Both the position numbers and the translations under genes were made by a program. From Gammaproteobacteria bacterium (GTDB lineage: Bacteria; Pseudomonadota; Gammaproteobacteria; Pseudomonadales; Azotimanducaceae): a stretch of DNA of 51,469 nucleotides. The stretch is from NCBI GenBank assembly GCA_009837725.1, contig VXSY01000171.1, positions 1 through 51,469 of the forward strand, written 5' to 3'. A model generated the notes under the pieces. That model did not search any database. It worked only from the letters and a program-made list of their open reading frames with translations, and was not told where the DNA came from. Every line of letters begins with the position of its first letter. Position 1 is the stretch's first letter. This document shows positions 1 through 12,014 of this stretch, in pieces.

Positions 1-60
1 ACATGGCACCATCCCATTATCCCACGAGGCAGACTTTGTTCAGAGCTTCCCTAACGGGCC

Positions 61-1329
61 ATGAAGTTTCCCAAGCTGTTGCGTAGCAAGGAGCCGGTGG
101 TGGCCGACGACGCGCCGTCGGGCGAGGCAGTGCTCGCGCGGGAGGCACCACCGCGGCGCGCGTTGACGGGTTCGTTGCAGATTCTCGTCGTGGTGGTCTT
201 GATCCTGGCAGCGCTCATTTTCGCGCGCGGGCCGGATTCGTCCGAGCAGCCCGACTTCACGATGATGGCCGACACCACCACCAAGCCGTTGGTGTCGGTA
301 GTGCGGCCCGAACCGCGGTCCACCACGCTGTCGGTGAGCGTCACCGGCACCATCACGGTACGCAATCGAGTTGCCCTGACCCCGCAGATCACCGGGCGCG
401 TGGCCTCCGTGTCACCGTTGCTGCGGCCAGGCGGAGCCTTCGCCGCCGGGGAGCAACTGCTCCGCATCGAGGCGCGTGATTTCGAACTCGCCCTCCGTCA
501 GGCCCAGGCCGACATCGCCAATGCCATTTCCACGCTGAAGCTCCGGGTTGCAGAGGGCGATGCCGCCCGCCAGAACTACGCCATCCTGAATCCCGGCGAG
601 GCGGTGCCGCCGTTGGTGGCAAAGGTGCCGCAGATCGAGCAGGCACGCGCCCAACTCGCGGCTGCCAAGGCCCGCGCCGACATCGCCGCCTTGGACCTTT
701 CCCGCACCCGCTTCTCGCTGCCGTTCGCCGGCAGGATCACCTCCAACACCGCCGAAGTGGGGCAATTGTTGAGCCGGGGACAACCCTTCGCCGAGGCGTT
801 TGCCCTCGACTCGGTAGAGGTGGTTGCGCCCATCGCCCCGGACGACCTCGCCCGCATCGCCCCGGCGGAAGGGCGCGTGGCGCTCGTACACGTCGATGCT
901 GCGTCCCTGCCCGCCGGCAGCAGAAGCGCGAGCCTGACGGCAAGGGTCGAGCGCGTCTCGGCGGAACTCGACGAACGCACCCGCTTCGCCCGCATCTACC
1001 TCAACTTCGACGACCCTACGGGCCGTGCCGGGCGCGAGCGCGATCAGCCCCTTTCGGCGTCTCTGCCGCCGGGCACCTTCGTGGACCTCGACATCAACGG
1101 TCCGCTGCTGCCCGGAACCTTCGAGTTGCCAGATGCTGCGGACCAACTGAACGGCCAGGTGTGGGTGGTAACCGACGGCAAGCTCTCCGAACGCACACCC
1201 GTGATGCATGGCCGACGGCAAGGCTCGTTCGTGGTGGACGCGTTTGAGTACGGCACGGGCATCGTCGTCGGCGCGGTGCCAGCCGCCCGCGAAGGGCTCG
1301 AAGTGGACACCGCGGAGCTCGGCACATGA
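61..1329 (+). CDS. RND efflux periplasmic adaptor (membrane fusion protein)
   Basis: 422-residue adaptor that would link an inner-membrane RND pump to an outer-membrane channel. An N-terminal cytoplasmic stretch is followed by one membrane anchor at about residues 39-55 (ILVVVVLILAALIF). Next come a split biotinyl-lipoyl region (about 90-130), an alpha-hairpin rich in Ala, Gln and Arg (about 140-210), and beta-barrel and membrane-proximal domains. This is the HlyD/AcrA plan, but anchored by a transmembrane helix rather than a lipid. The stop overlaps the start of the next gene by four bases, so the two are co-transcribed and probably translationally coupled. No outer-membrane channel gene is in the window, so the pump would use a TolC-like protein encoded elsewhere. 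The substrate cannot be read from sequence. Confidence 0.88.
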   Translation: MKFPKLLRSKEPVVADDAPSGEAVLAREAPPRRALTGSLQILVVVVLILAALIFARGPDSSEQPDFTMMADTTTKPLVSVVRPEPRSTTLSVSVTGTITVRNRVALTPQITGRVASVSPLLRPGGAFAAGEQLLRIEARDFELALRQAQADIANAISTLKLRVAEGDAARQNYAILNPGEAVPPLVAKVPQIEQARAQLAAAKARADIAALDLSRTRFSLPFAGRITSNTAEVGQLLSRGQPFAEAFALDSVEVVAPIAPDDLARIAPAEGRVALVHVDAASLPAGSRSASLTARVERVSAELDERTRFARIYLNFDDPTGRAGRERDQPLSASLPPGTFVDLDINGPLLPGTFELPDAADQLNGQVWVVTDGKLSERTPVMHGRRQGSFVVDAFEYGTGIVVGAVPAAREGLEVDTAELGT

Positions 1330-4300
1330 GCGAGGCCACCGGCGACGATCAGGCGCCAGCCGAGCGCCACGCACCGACCTTCGAGGAGCGAGGCGTGGTC
1401 GCCCGCTTCGCCCACAACACCGTGGCCGCCAATCTCGTCATGGCGGTGATGCTGATCGGCGGCTTTGCCGCGGTCACGCAGCTAACCGCACAGGTGTTCC
1501 CCACTGTGGACCCCGGCATCGTCACGGTCAGCGTGCCTTACCCGGGAGCCACCCCCACCGAGGTGGCGGAAGGCATCACCCGTCGCGTCGAAGAGGCAGT
1601 GCTCGGCATCGACGGCGTGGACCGCGTGGTTTCCAAGGCGTCCGAGAACATGGGCACCGTCACGATCGAACTCAAGGACTTCGTGGACGCATCGAGGGTG
1701 CGCGACGACGTGGAGTCGGCGGTGCAGCAGATCGCCGACTTCCCGCCGGAAGACGCCGAAGAACCGGACATCGTTCGTGCCGAAACCATCAGCGACGTGA
1801 TGACGCTGGTGGTTTCCGGGGCGCTGTCCGAGAAGGAGCTTCGTCGCGCCGCCGAACTGGTGGAAGAAGAACTGCTGGCGCTGCCCGCCGTGACGCTGGT
1901 CTCGCTGGTGGGCGCACGCGACTACGAGATTGCCATCGAGGTGCGCGAAGAGGCGCTGCGCCGCTACGGCTTGACGATCGCCCAGGTGGCGAACGCGGTG
2001 CGCTCCTCGTCGCTGAACCTGTCCTCCGGCGAAATCCGCACCGAGGCAGGCGACCTTTTGCTCCGCACCAACACCAAGCGGGAGCGCGGCGAAGAATTCG
2101 AGGACATCCCCCTCACGGCACAGCCAGACGGCACCATCCTGCGGCTCGGCGACGTGGCCAACGTGCGCGACGACTTCGAAGATGTCGATCTCGTCCATCT
2201 GTACAACGGGCGTCCTAGCCTGTTCGTGAAGGTGCAGAAGTCCGAACCCGAGGACGTGCTGGCGATCGCCGAGGAAATCAAGGTCTGGTACGCCACCTAC
2301 CAGCCCCCGTCCGGCGTCGAACTCACCTTCTGGCAGGACCAGACGGAAATCCTCGGCCAGCGCCTCAGCCTGCTCGTGCGCAACGGCGTGCTCGGCTTTG
2401 CGCTGGTGTTTCTCTTCTTGGTGGTGATGCTGGACCTCCGGCTTGCCTTCTGGGTGTCGATGGGCGTGCCCATCGCCTTCTTCGGCGGCTTCCTGTTCTT
2501 CGACTTCCTCGGCGTCAACATCAACATGGTGTCGCTGTTCGCCCTCATCATCGTGCTCGGCATCGTCGTCGACGACGCCGTGGTGGTGGGGGAGAACATA
2601 TCCGCCGAACGCGAGGCGGGGCTGGAAGGCCCCGAGGCCTCCATCGCCGGCGTGCGCGGCGTCCTGAGCCCGGTGCTGGTAGGCGTGCTGACGACCATGG
2701 CGGCCTTCGCGCCGCTGCTGTTCGTCACCGGCATCATGGGGCAGATTCTCGGCTCGGTGGCGATCGTGGTGATCGCCGTGCTCGCGATGTCGCTGTTAGA
2801 GGTCTTCTTCATCCTGCCAGCGCACCTATCCCACCCCGGCAAGTGGAGCCGCTGGCCCCTCGACGCCTTCCAGGACGCGGTTGGACGTGGCGTTCGCGGC
2901 TTCCGTGACAACACACTTCGCCGCTGGATCACGAGCGCGGTGCGCCATCGCTACCTGACACTGCTGCTCAGCTTTGCATTGCCGGCAGTAGCAATCGTGC
3001 TGCTCGCCTCTGGGCAAGCGCGGTTCCTGTTCTTCCCAAACCTCGAAGGCGACGAGATGAGCGCCAGCGTCGAGTTTCCGGTGGGCACGCCCTTTGCCGT
3101 GACCCGCGCTGCGGCGGAGCAGATCATCGCCGCGGCGGAAGCGCTCAACGTGGAAACCCGCGGCACGGCCTTGCGCGCCGTGAGCGTCACCATCGGCGGC
3201 AGCGAGTCGTTCGGCGGGGTCGGGCCCGGCGGCACCTCAACCATGAGCATCGCGCCCAACGTCGCAACGGTGGACCTTCGCCTCGCGCCAGAGCCGCCGA
3301 GGACCCAGTCCGCCAACGAGCTGAGCCGCATCTGGCGGCGCAAGGTGGGCAACATCCCCGGGGTGGAACGACTGACTTTCGTCGCGGATCAGTTCGGGCC
3401 CGGCGCCGACTTGGAATACGAGCTCGCGCATCAGGACGATGCCACCCTCGAGGCGGCGGTGGAGGCGTTGAAGGACGCCTACCGCAGCTACGACTCGACC
3501 TACGAGATTCAGGATTCCAACAGCCTCGGCAAGCGCCAGTACGACATCGAGCTCACCCCTGCCGGCGAGGCCGCCGGGCTTACGCCAGCCGACGTGGCAC
3601 GCCAGCTCCGGCGCAACTTCTTCGGCGACGAGGTGCATCGCGTCCAGCGTGGCCGTTCCGAGCTCAAGGTGATGGTGCGCTATCCCAACGAACAGCGCCG
3701 CAGCACTCAGGACCTGTTCAACGTGCGCATCCGTCTCGCCGACGGGGCAGAGGCGCCGCTGTCGTCGGTGGCGCGGGTCACCGAGTCGCGCAGCTTCTCG
3801 TCCATCGACCGCGTGGACGGACTTCGAGTCGTCACCGTGTCGGCTGCCGTGGACACGGATGTGGCAACGCCAACCGAGGTGAACGCAGACCTCGTCGCCA
3901 ACGTGCTGCCGGAACTCAAGGCGCAGTTTCCGGGCCTGCAGGTCATGCAAGCGGGGTTCGGGCGCGAACAGGCCCAAGACCTAGCATCTCTCGCCAGCCT
4001 AATGCCGGTAACGCTGCTCGTGATCTTCGCGCTGATGGCGTCGCAACTTCGCAGCTACGTGCAGCCCCTCATCATCCTCGTTGCGGTGCCCTACGGCGCT
4101 GCCGGCGCGGTGATCGGCCATTGGGTGCTCGGCTTCGACATCTCGTTCGTCTCCGTGCTCGGCATGGTGGCACTGTCCGGCGTGGTGGTGAACGACTCGA
4201 TCGTGCTGATCGACCGCTACAACCAGATCATCCGCGACAGCGGCGGCGACCCCGCCGAAGCGGTGGTCACCGCGGCGCAACGACGCTTCCGCGCCATCTT

Positions 4301-4514
4301 CCTCACCACCGCCACCACAGCCCTCGGCCTCACGCCCATGCTGTTCGAGACCAACACCCAAGCGCAGTTCCTGATCCCGATGGCCGTGAGCCTCGCTACC
4401 GGCATCGTCTTTGCCAGCGTCGTGATCCTATTCCTGGTGCCATCCTTGATCGTGGTGCGCGAGGACATCATGGGCCTCTTCCGAGGCCAATCCCGGCGCT
4501 ACGCCGCAGCGTAA
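1326..4514 (+). CDS. RND family efflux transporter permease subunit
   Basis: 1062-residue proton-driven inner-membrane pump. It shows the RND plan of 12 membrane helices and two large periplasmic loops. The first helix lies near residues 35-55, and the loop after it starts with QVFPTVDPG. TM4 carries the proton-relay aspartate pair in GIVVDDAVVVGEN (about residues 415-416). The second half has the matching TM10 segment GVVVNDSIVLIDRYN (about 955). Full length for the AcrB/MexB/HAE-like superfamily. Closer to the broad AcrB/AcrD/AcrF-like group than to heavy-metal CzcA types, judged from overall pattern only. It overlaps the adaptor gene by 4 bp. Likely cargo is hydrophobic or amphiphilic compounds, as inferred from the family. 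Confidence 0.92.
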   Translation: MSEATGDDQAPAERHAPTFEERGVVARFAHNTVAANLVMAVMLIGGFAAVTQLTAQVFPTVDPGIVTVSVPYPGATPTEVAEGITRRVEEAVLGIDGVDRVVSKASENMGTVTIELKDFVDASRVRDDVESAVQQIADFPPEDAEEPDIVRAETISDVMTLVVSGALSEKELRRAAELVEEELLALPAVTLVSLVGARDYEIAIEVREEALRRYGLTIAQVANAVRSSSLNLSSGEIRTEAGDLLLRTNTKRERGEEFEDIPLTAQPDGTILRLGDVANVRDDFEDVDLVHLYNGRPSLFVKVQKSEPEDVLAIAEEIKVWYATYQPPSGVELTFWQDQTEILGQRLSLLVRNGVLGFALVFLFLVVMLDLRLAFWVSMGVPIAFFGGFLFFDFLGVNINMVSLFALIIVLGIVVDDAVVVGENISAEREAGLEGPEASIAGVRGVLSPVLVGVLTTMAAFAPLLFVTGIMGQILGSVAIVVIAVLAMSLLEVFFILPAHLSHPGKWSRWPLDAFQDAVGRGVRGFRDNTLRRWITSAVRHRYLTLLLSFALPAVAIVLLASGQARFLFFPNLEGDEMSASVEFPVGTPFAVTRAAAEQIIAAAEALNVETRGTALRAVSVTIGGSESFGGVGPGGTSTMSIAPNVATVDLRLAPEPPRTQSANELSRIWRRKVGNIPGVERLTFVADQFGPGADLEYELAHQDDATLEAAVEALKDAYRSYDSTYEIQDSNSLGKRQYDIELTPAGEAAGLTPADVARQLRRNFFGDEVHRVQRGRSELKVMVRYPNEQRRSTQDLFNVRIRLADGAEAPLSSVARVTESRSFSSIDRVDGLRVVTVSAAVDTDVATPTEVNADLVANVLPELKAQFPGLQVMQAGFGREQAQDLASLASLMPVTLLVIFALMASQLRSYVQPLIILVAVPYGAAGAVIGHWVLGFDISFVSVLGMVALSGVVVNDSIVLIDRYNQIIRDSGGDPAEAVVTAAQRRFRAIFLTTATTALGLTPMLFETNTQAQFLIPMAVSLATGIVFASVVILFLVPSLIVVREDIMGLFRGQSRRYAAA

Positions 4515-4582
4515 GCGTCCCCTTCAGCCCCCCGGCGCGGCCCGCCTGTTACGCTCCGCACGGCACTTCGGGGGAGAAGGCT

Positions 4583-6136
4583 TTGGCAGAGGACGCGACC
4601 GCTCCGGTCGGCAATGCAGAACTGCTGACGGGAAGCGACCAAGGGGCCCGCATCGACCGGCCCGTGTTCGCCATCAGCCTTGCTTGCGTGGTCGGCGCGT
4701 CGGTGCCGATGATCCTGTATCCCGAAGCCGCCGCCGGTGTGGTGGATGCCATTTACGGCTGGATCGCTGAGGAGCTGGGCCTCTTCTACCAGTGGGTGAC
4801 GATTTTCGCCACCGGCTTCCTGGCCTGGCTCGCCTTCAGCCGCCACGGCGCCAAGGTGCTCGGCGGCGTGGCCAAGCCCGAGTACGGCGCCGTGAGCTGG
4901 ATGGGAATGCTGTTTTGCGCCGGCATCGGCTCGGGCATTTTGTATTGGTCCGGCGTCGAGTGGGCCGCCTATGTGGACCAGCCACCCTTTGGCGTGACGC
5001 CGGAGAGCCCCGAGGCGCTGGAATGGGCCGCCACCTACGGCATCTTCCACTGGGGCATCTCCGCCTGGTGCCTGTATTGCCTGCCGACGGTGGCCATCGC
5101 CTGGCCGTACTACCGCTATCGCCTTCCGTACCTGCGCCTTTCGGGCGCGCTCACGGGATTGTTCGGGCGCAGGTTCTCCGAGACGCCCTGGGGAAGACTG
5201 GTGGATCTCTGCTTCATCCTCGCAATGGTGGGTGGCACGGGCACGTCGCTGGGGCTGGCCACACCCATGCTGGGCGCAGTTGCCGCGCGCCTGCTGGGCA
5301 TCGAGGAGTCCTTCGGCCTCACCATGACCATCGCTGGCCTCTGCGTGCTGCTGTTCGCCGGCAGCGTGTACATGGGCCTGGAGCGCGGCATCCGACGCCT
5401 GTCGAACGTCAACGTGGCGCTCGCCGGGATATTCCTCGGCTGGGTGCTCATCACCGGCCCGGCCATCTTTGCCCTGGAACTCGGCACCTCGTCCATCGGC
5501 CTGATGCTGCAGGAGTTCGTGCGCATGAACACCTGGACCGATCCCATCCTCGAGACCGAGTTCATCGAGGACTGGACGGTGTTCTACTGGGCGTGGTGGA
5601 TCGCCTATGGCCCCTTTATGGGTCTGTTTGTCACGAAGATCTCCCGCGGTCGCACGCTGCGCTCCGTGATCCTGGGGATGATCGGCTTCGGCACGCTCGG
5701 CTGCACCCTGTTCTACGTCATCTGGGGCAACAGCGTGATGTGGATGGACATGAACGAAGGCCTCGGCTTCCTCGAACTCGTGCGCGAAGGTCGCCCCGCC
5801 ACCGCCATCGCCACCGCCGTCGGCGCCGTCGCTGGCGGGCCGATGCCGCTCGCCGTCTTTCTCCTGCTGGGCCTCATCTTCGTCGCCACCACCTACGACT
5901 CCGCGTCCTATGCCATCGCCGCCTCGGCCACCAGCAACCTCGCTCCCGGCACCGATCCGAGCCGCCCGCATCGGGTGTTCTGGGCCTTCACCCTCGCCCT
6001 CCTCCCGGTGGGCCTTGTGGTGATCGACACCATGAGTGCCGCCAAGTCGGCAACGCTGGTGGCCTCGCTGCCCCTGCTTGGCGTGCTGGCCTTGATGACC
6101 GCCTCGCTCCTGCGCTCACTGCGCGAGGAGGAGTGA
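4583..6136 (+). CDS. BCCT family betaine/carnitine/choline-type transporter
   Basis: 517-residue secondary transporter of the betaine-choline-carnitine family, about 12 membrane helices. The family signature is clear in DWTVFYWAWWIAYGPF, followed by GLFVTKISRGRTLR. The glycine-rich TM segment reads AGIGSGILYW, where BetP-type carriers have a GMGIG-type motif. I chose TTG at 4583 because GGGGGAGAAGG lies just upstream. The frame stays open further 5' but would run inside the RND gene. Role: uptake of a quaternary-ammonium compound for osmoprotection or catabolism. The exact substrate and the Na+ or H+ coupling cannot be assigned. No betaine catabolic gene is adjacent. Confidence 0.9.
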   Translation: MAEDATAPVGNAELLTGSDQGARIDRPVFAISLACVVGASVPMILYPEAAAGVVDAIYGWIAEELGLFYQWVTIFATGFLAWLAFSRHGAKVLGGVAKPEYGAVSWMGMLFCAGIGSGILYWSGVEWAAYVDQPPFGVTPESPEALEWAATYGIFHWGISAWCLYCLPTVAIAWPYYRYRLPYLRLSGALTGLFGRRFSETPWGRLVDLCFILAMVGGTGTSLGLATPMLGAVAARLLGIEESFGLTMTIAGLCVLLFAGSVYMGLERGIRRLSNVNVALAGIFLGWVLITGPAIFALELGTSSIGLMLQEFVRMNTWTDPILETEFIEDWTVFYWAWWIAYGPFMGLFVTKISRGRTLRSVILGMIGFGTLGCTLFYVIWGNSVMWMDMNEGLGFLELVREGRPATAIATAVGAVAGGPMPLAVFLLLGLIFVATTYDSASYAIAASATSNLAPGTDPSRPHRVFWAFTLALLPVGLVVIDTMSAAKSATLVASLPLLGVLALMTASLLRSLREEE

Positions 6137-6318
6137 CGGGAACGTTGTCCTCGCAATACGTCCAAGGCATAGGAGATTCGCAAGGAAAAATCGTCCCCCG
6201 CAGCGTTCTACCCAATCCCTTGGCCGCACTCGACGTGCAACCGGCAGCCTGAGGGACCAGTACAGCACCGCCCCCCCTCTCGTTTACGCTAGGCACATTC
6301 GATCCATCGGAGCCCGCC

Positions 6319-7578
6319 GTGTCCCTCCGCAACGCCCTTTATGCGCAGTCCGGTGGCGTCACCGCCGTCATCAACGCCAGTGCCTGCGGCGTCATCGAGA
6401 CCGCTCGCGCGCATGGCGAACGCATTGGCAAGGTGTTCGCGGGCAAGAGCGGCATCCTCGGCGCCTTGCGCGAGGAGCTGATCGACACGAGCCACGAGAG
6501 CGACGCCGACATCGCTCTGCTCCGCTTCACCCCTGGCGGCGCGTTCGGTTCCTGCCGCTACAAGCTCGCGAGCTACGAAGACAACGCCCGCGAATACGAC
6601 CGTCTGCTCGAGGTCTTCCGCGCCCACGGCATCGGCTACTTCTTCTACAACGGCGGCGGCGACTCCCAAGACACCGCCAACAAGGTGGCGGAGCTAGGCG
6701 CACGCAGCGGCTACCCGATCACCTGCGTTGGCATCCCCAAGACGGTGGACAACGATCTCCCCTGCACGGATGTCTGCCCGGGCTTCGGCTCGGTGGCAAA
6801 GTACGTCGCGGTGTCCGTGCAGGAAGCGGCGCTTGATGTCGCATCGATGGCCGAGACCTCCACCAAAGTCTTCATCCTCGAAGTGATGGGAAGGCACGCC
6901 GGCTGGATCGCCGCTGCCGGTGCGCTCGCGAAAGTGACCCGCGACGATGCCCCGCACATCATCCTTCTGCCGGAGGTGCCGCTCCGGCGCGATGCGTTCC
7001 TCGAACGCGTGCGCGAGACGGTGCAACGGGTGGGATTTTGTGTGGTCGTCGCCTCGGAGGGCACCCGCTACGAGGACGGCAGCTTCCTCTCCGAATCCGG
7101 CACCGTCGATGCCTTCGGTCACGCCCAACTCGGTGGTGTGGCACCGATGCTGGCGGAACTCGTACGCGGTGAGTTGGGGTTCAAGTTCCACTGGGCTGTG
7201 GCCGACTACCTGCAGCGCTCGGCCCGGCACATCGCCTCCGCGACCGACGTCGAGCAAGCCTATGCGGTGGGCAAGGCAGCCGTGCAACTCGCCCTCGAAA
7301 GCAGCGGCGGCGTGATGGTCACCATCGAGCGCACCGCCGACGACCCCTATGCATGGCGCACGGGCCAAGCGCCACTGGCGGAGGTGGCCAACGTCGAGCG
7401 CAAGCTGCCGCCCAACTACATCTCCCAGGACGGCTTCGGCATCACCGGTGCCGCGCTGCGCTACCTGCGCCCCCTCATCGCCGGCGAGGACTATCCCGAA
7501 TACGCCGGCGGCCTGCCCCGCTACGCCAAGCTGAAGAACCAGCTCACCCTGAAGAAGCTGCCACCGTTCGATCCCTGA
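6319..7578 (+). CDS. 6-phosphofructokinase, pyrophosphate-dependent type
   Basis: 419 residues, GTG start. It phosphorylates fructose 6-phosphate to fructose 1,6-bisphosphate. The phosphoryl-donor loop reads GGGDS (residues 112-116), with Asp where ATP enzymes have the second Gly of GGDGS. The catalytic loop reads PKTVDND (140-146), with Lys after Pro instead of the Gly of ATP enzymes. Both substitutions are hallmarks of PPi-dependent, reversible PFKs. MGRHAGW (about 196-202) is a conserved sugar-phosphate-binding segment. The longer size compared with about 320 residues for E. coli PfkA also fits the PPi class. No other glycolytic gene is adjacent. Confidence 0.88.
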   Translation: MSLRNALYAQSGGVTAVINASACGVIETARAHGERIGKVFAGKSGILGALREELIDTSHESDADIALLRFTPGGAFGSCRYKLASYEDNAREYDRLLEVFRAHGIGYFFYNGGGDSQDTANKVAELGARSGYPITCVGIPKTVDNDLPCTDVCPGFGSVAKYVAVSVQEAALDVASMAETSTKVFILEVMGRHAGWIAAAGALAKVTRDDAPHIILLPEVPLRRDAFLERVRETVQRVGFCVVVASEGTRYEDGSFLSESGTVDAFGHAQLGGVAPMLAELVRGELGFKFHWAVADYLQRSARHIASATDVEQAYAVGKAAVQLALESSGGVMVTIERTADDPYAWRTGQAPLAEVANVERKLPPNYISQDGFGITGAALRYLRPLIAGEDYPEYAGGLPRYAKLKNQLTLKKLPPFDP

Positions 7579-7581
7579 GTT

Positions 7582-7613
7582 ACCACCGCAGGAAGCTCAG
7601 CATCGGCGGTGGT
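7582..7613 (+). terminator. possible terminator or inverted repeat after the phosphofructokinase gene
   Basis: ACCACCGC (7582-7589) pairs with GCGGTGGT (7606-7613) across a 16-nt loop just after the stop codon. There is no run of T, so intrinsic termination would be weak. It may only mark an RNA 3' end. Confidence 0.25.
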
Positions 7614-7715
7614 GCGATCTGATCCGGTTCCCTTGGGGCCACACTGCGGAACTTCCCCGCCCGTCGTGCGACTAACCGCCGTCACTTGGTTGGCTCGGGA
7701 AGGGCTCGCAAAACA

Positions 7716-9218
7716 ATGAACAACACCGTGGCCATGGCCCGTCGAATGGGTCGCGTAGGTGCGCTTGCCACCTGCGCCCTTTTCCCTTCCATTGCCGCAA
7801 GTGCCGATCCCGCGCCTACGTTCGAGCGCATCGACCTTGCGCTTGGCGCACCGGAGGACCACATCGTCCTGGCGGGGCGCTTCCGGGGTGGGGCGATGGA
7901 CGATCTCGCCGTGGTCACAGTGAACGAGGAAAACCAGCGGGAGCTCAGCATCCACTCCATCGCCGGCGAGCCGGGACGGCGAACGTGGCGCCTCGCGCAT
8001 CGGCAGCGGCTCGATGAGGACGTGATCTTCATGGATGTGGTCGGCCTTGCGGATGGCACCGAGCGGCTGCTCGTGGGCCGTCGCGGTCGATTGTCTTGGC
8101 TGGATGCGGCGTCCGGCGAGCATCCATTCCTCGATTTGCCCTCCATCTACAACGTCGCGCCGCTCGATGAAGTGCCGCGCGTCGAAGTCGCCCGCGACGT
8201 GACCGGCGACGGCCTCGACGACATCGCTCTTGCCGACTTCGACGGCTACTGGCTGGTTCGGCAACGCGAGGACGGTTCCTGGCACGAACCAGACAAGGTG
8301 GCGGTCACCGCCGGCGTATCCGCTGGATTCGCATGGAGCTACCGTCCCCGCCACGCCTATCCCATCGACTTCAACGGCGACGGGCGCACGGACATTGCCT
8401 TCTGGGACCGGGGCGAGCTTGTGGTCCACCTCGCCACCGATAGCGGCTATGCCGACCAACCGCTGGTCGCCGATCTTGGTCTCGAGCTAGAGGAGGACGA
8501 GCGGATCGTTTCGGTCGTCATGGGCGAGGATGCGGAAGCCGAGATGCTCACCTTCTGGGGCATGGAGGACTACAACGGTGACGGCGCGCCCGACATCGCC
8601 ACGCAACGGGTGACGAGTTCCGGGCTCCTTTCGAAGAAAACCACCTACCTGGTGCATTTTGGGACGCACGAAGACGGCGTCACCACCTTTCGACCGACGC
8701 CAGACGCCTCTTTCGTCTCCGATGGCATCCAGGCCATGGACACGATCGATGTTGACGGCGACGGCATCCAGGAGTTCACGATCATCACCGTGCAGGTGAG
8801 CGTGGCGCGCATCATCGCCGCGCTCATCACCGGTTCCGTGCCGTTCGACGCCGAAATGTATGCATTCGCGAACGGCGCCTACCCGGAGGAGCCGAGTTTC
8901 AGCCGCCGATTTCACTTCGAGTTCAGTCTCCGCACCGGCTCCTTCAGCTCGCCGGATGCCACCTTCGCCGACGTAACCGGCGACGGCATCAAGGACGCCG
9001 TGCTCATCAACACCGACGACGGTCTCTTGGTGCATCCAGGCACAGGCGGCGCGACCGTGATTGCCGAAGAAGGCCACGAGATCGAGTTCGCCACGCTGCA
9101 CGAGGCCGTTGCGCTCGAAGAGCGCGACTTCAACGACGACGGCCGCGATGACCTCCTAATCCGCACCGGCTTCGGCCAGGATCCAAAGGGCGTCACCGTT
9201 CTGCTAAGCGGAGAGTAG
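7716..9218 (+). CDS. secreted FG-GAP/VCBS repeat protein
   Basis: About 500 residues from ATG 7716. An in-frame TTG lies at 7686, but the ATG fits the signal peptide better: basic start, hydrophobic VGALATCALFPSIAASA, likely cut before DPAPT. The mature part carries at least six calcium-binding-like DxxxDG loops: DVTGDGLDD, DFNGDGRTD, DYNGDGAPD, DVDGDGIQE, DVTGDGIKD and DFNDDGRDD. Such loops are typical of integrin-like beta-propeller repeats. The protein is predicted exported and Ca2+-stabilised, acting as a binding or adhesion scaffold. No catalytic domain is visible and the ligand is unknown. The neighbours are unrelated in function. Confidence 0.82.
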   Translation: MNNTVAMARRMGRVGALATCALFPSIAASADPAPTFERIDLALGAPEDHIVLAGRFRGGAMDDLAVVTVNEENQRELSIHSIAGEPGRRTWRLAHRQRLDEDVIFMDVVGLADGTERLLVGRRGRLSWLDAASGEHPFLDLPSIYNVAPLDEVPRVEVARDVTGDGLDDIALADFDGYWLVRQREDGSWHEPDKVAVTAGVSAGFAWSYRPRHAYPIDFNGDGRTDIAFWDRGELVVHLATDSGYADQPLVADLGLELEEDERIVSVVMGEDAEAEMLTFWGMEDYNGDGAPDIATQRVTSSGLLSKKTTYLVHFGTHEDGVTTFRPTPDASFVSDGIQAMDTIDVDGDGIQEFTIITVQVSVARIIAALITGSVPFDAEMYAFANGAYPEEPSFSRRFHFEFSLRTGSFSSPDATFADVTGDGIKDAVLINTDDGLLVHPGTGGATVIAEEGHEIEFATLHEAVALEERDFNDDGRDDLLIRTGFGQDPKGVTVLLSGE

Positions 9219-9379
9219 GGGCGCTCCACGTCACGCCCGTAGCTACCTCGACGCCGCTACCAAGAACCCGGCGGTGGCGGCGGCCGCAACCAGCACCGCG
9301 CCGGGATCGCAGGGGTGGTGCCGTGCCCCAGGCGCCCGTTATGCGGTAAGGTGCGCCGTTTTTCTTGAGGTTCGGGCCG

Positions 9380-11806
<2,427 letters not shown>

Positions 11807-11834
11807 GAGCCTGGGACGTAGAGGTAGCGTGACG

Positions 11835-11861
11835 GGAGGCTGCGCCGTAGAAAACGGCGCT
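11835..11861 (+). repeat. hairpin repeat family 1, copy 1 (after leuS)
   Basis: Stem GCGCCGT (11842-11848) pairs with ACGGCGC (11854-11860) around a 5-nt loop, preceded by GGAGGCT. Other copies lie at 19848, 28219, 31493, 36790 and 51100. Confidence 0.8.
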
Positions 11862-11952
11862 GATCGAGGCTGGCGCTTTGTTGGGGTTGTCTGGAACGCG
11901 GGTTGCGGTGGCTTTGGCCAGTTCCGCTGCGTGCGCGCCTTCGGCACGCTTT

Positions 11953-11977
11953 GGAGGGCGGGACGCCCTCCGTCCAG
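11953..11977 (+). repeat. hairpin repeat family 3, copy 1
   Basis: GGAGGGCG (11953-11960), loop GGA, CGCCCTCC (11964-11971), followed by GTCCAGAG. The same plan with a longer stem and the same CCAGAG tail occurs at 45525. Confidence 0.65.
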
Positions 11978-12014
11978 AGAGGCCCTCGCATGGCAAGGGC
12001 TGTTGCTTCGGTGT

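Noticed and set aside
4121-4582. Upstream extension of the BCCT frame into the RND permease gene
   Set aside because: The extension is the out-of-frame reading of a conserved RND region. TTG 4583 has a strong ribosome-binding site and starts the family-like part.
4499-5971. Long minus-strand open frame of 490 codons opposite the BCCT gene
   Set aside because: Its product is an Ala/Gly/His/Arg-rich composition typical of antisense frames in GC-rich genes, has no recognisable motif, and lies over a clear transporter.
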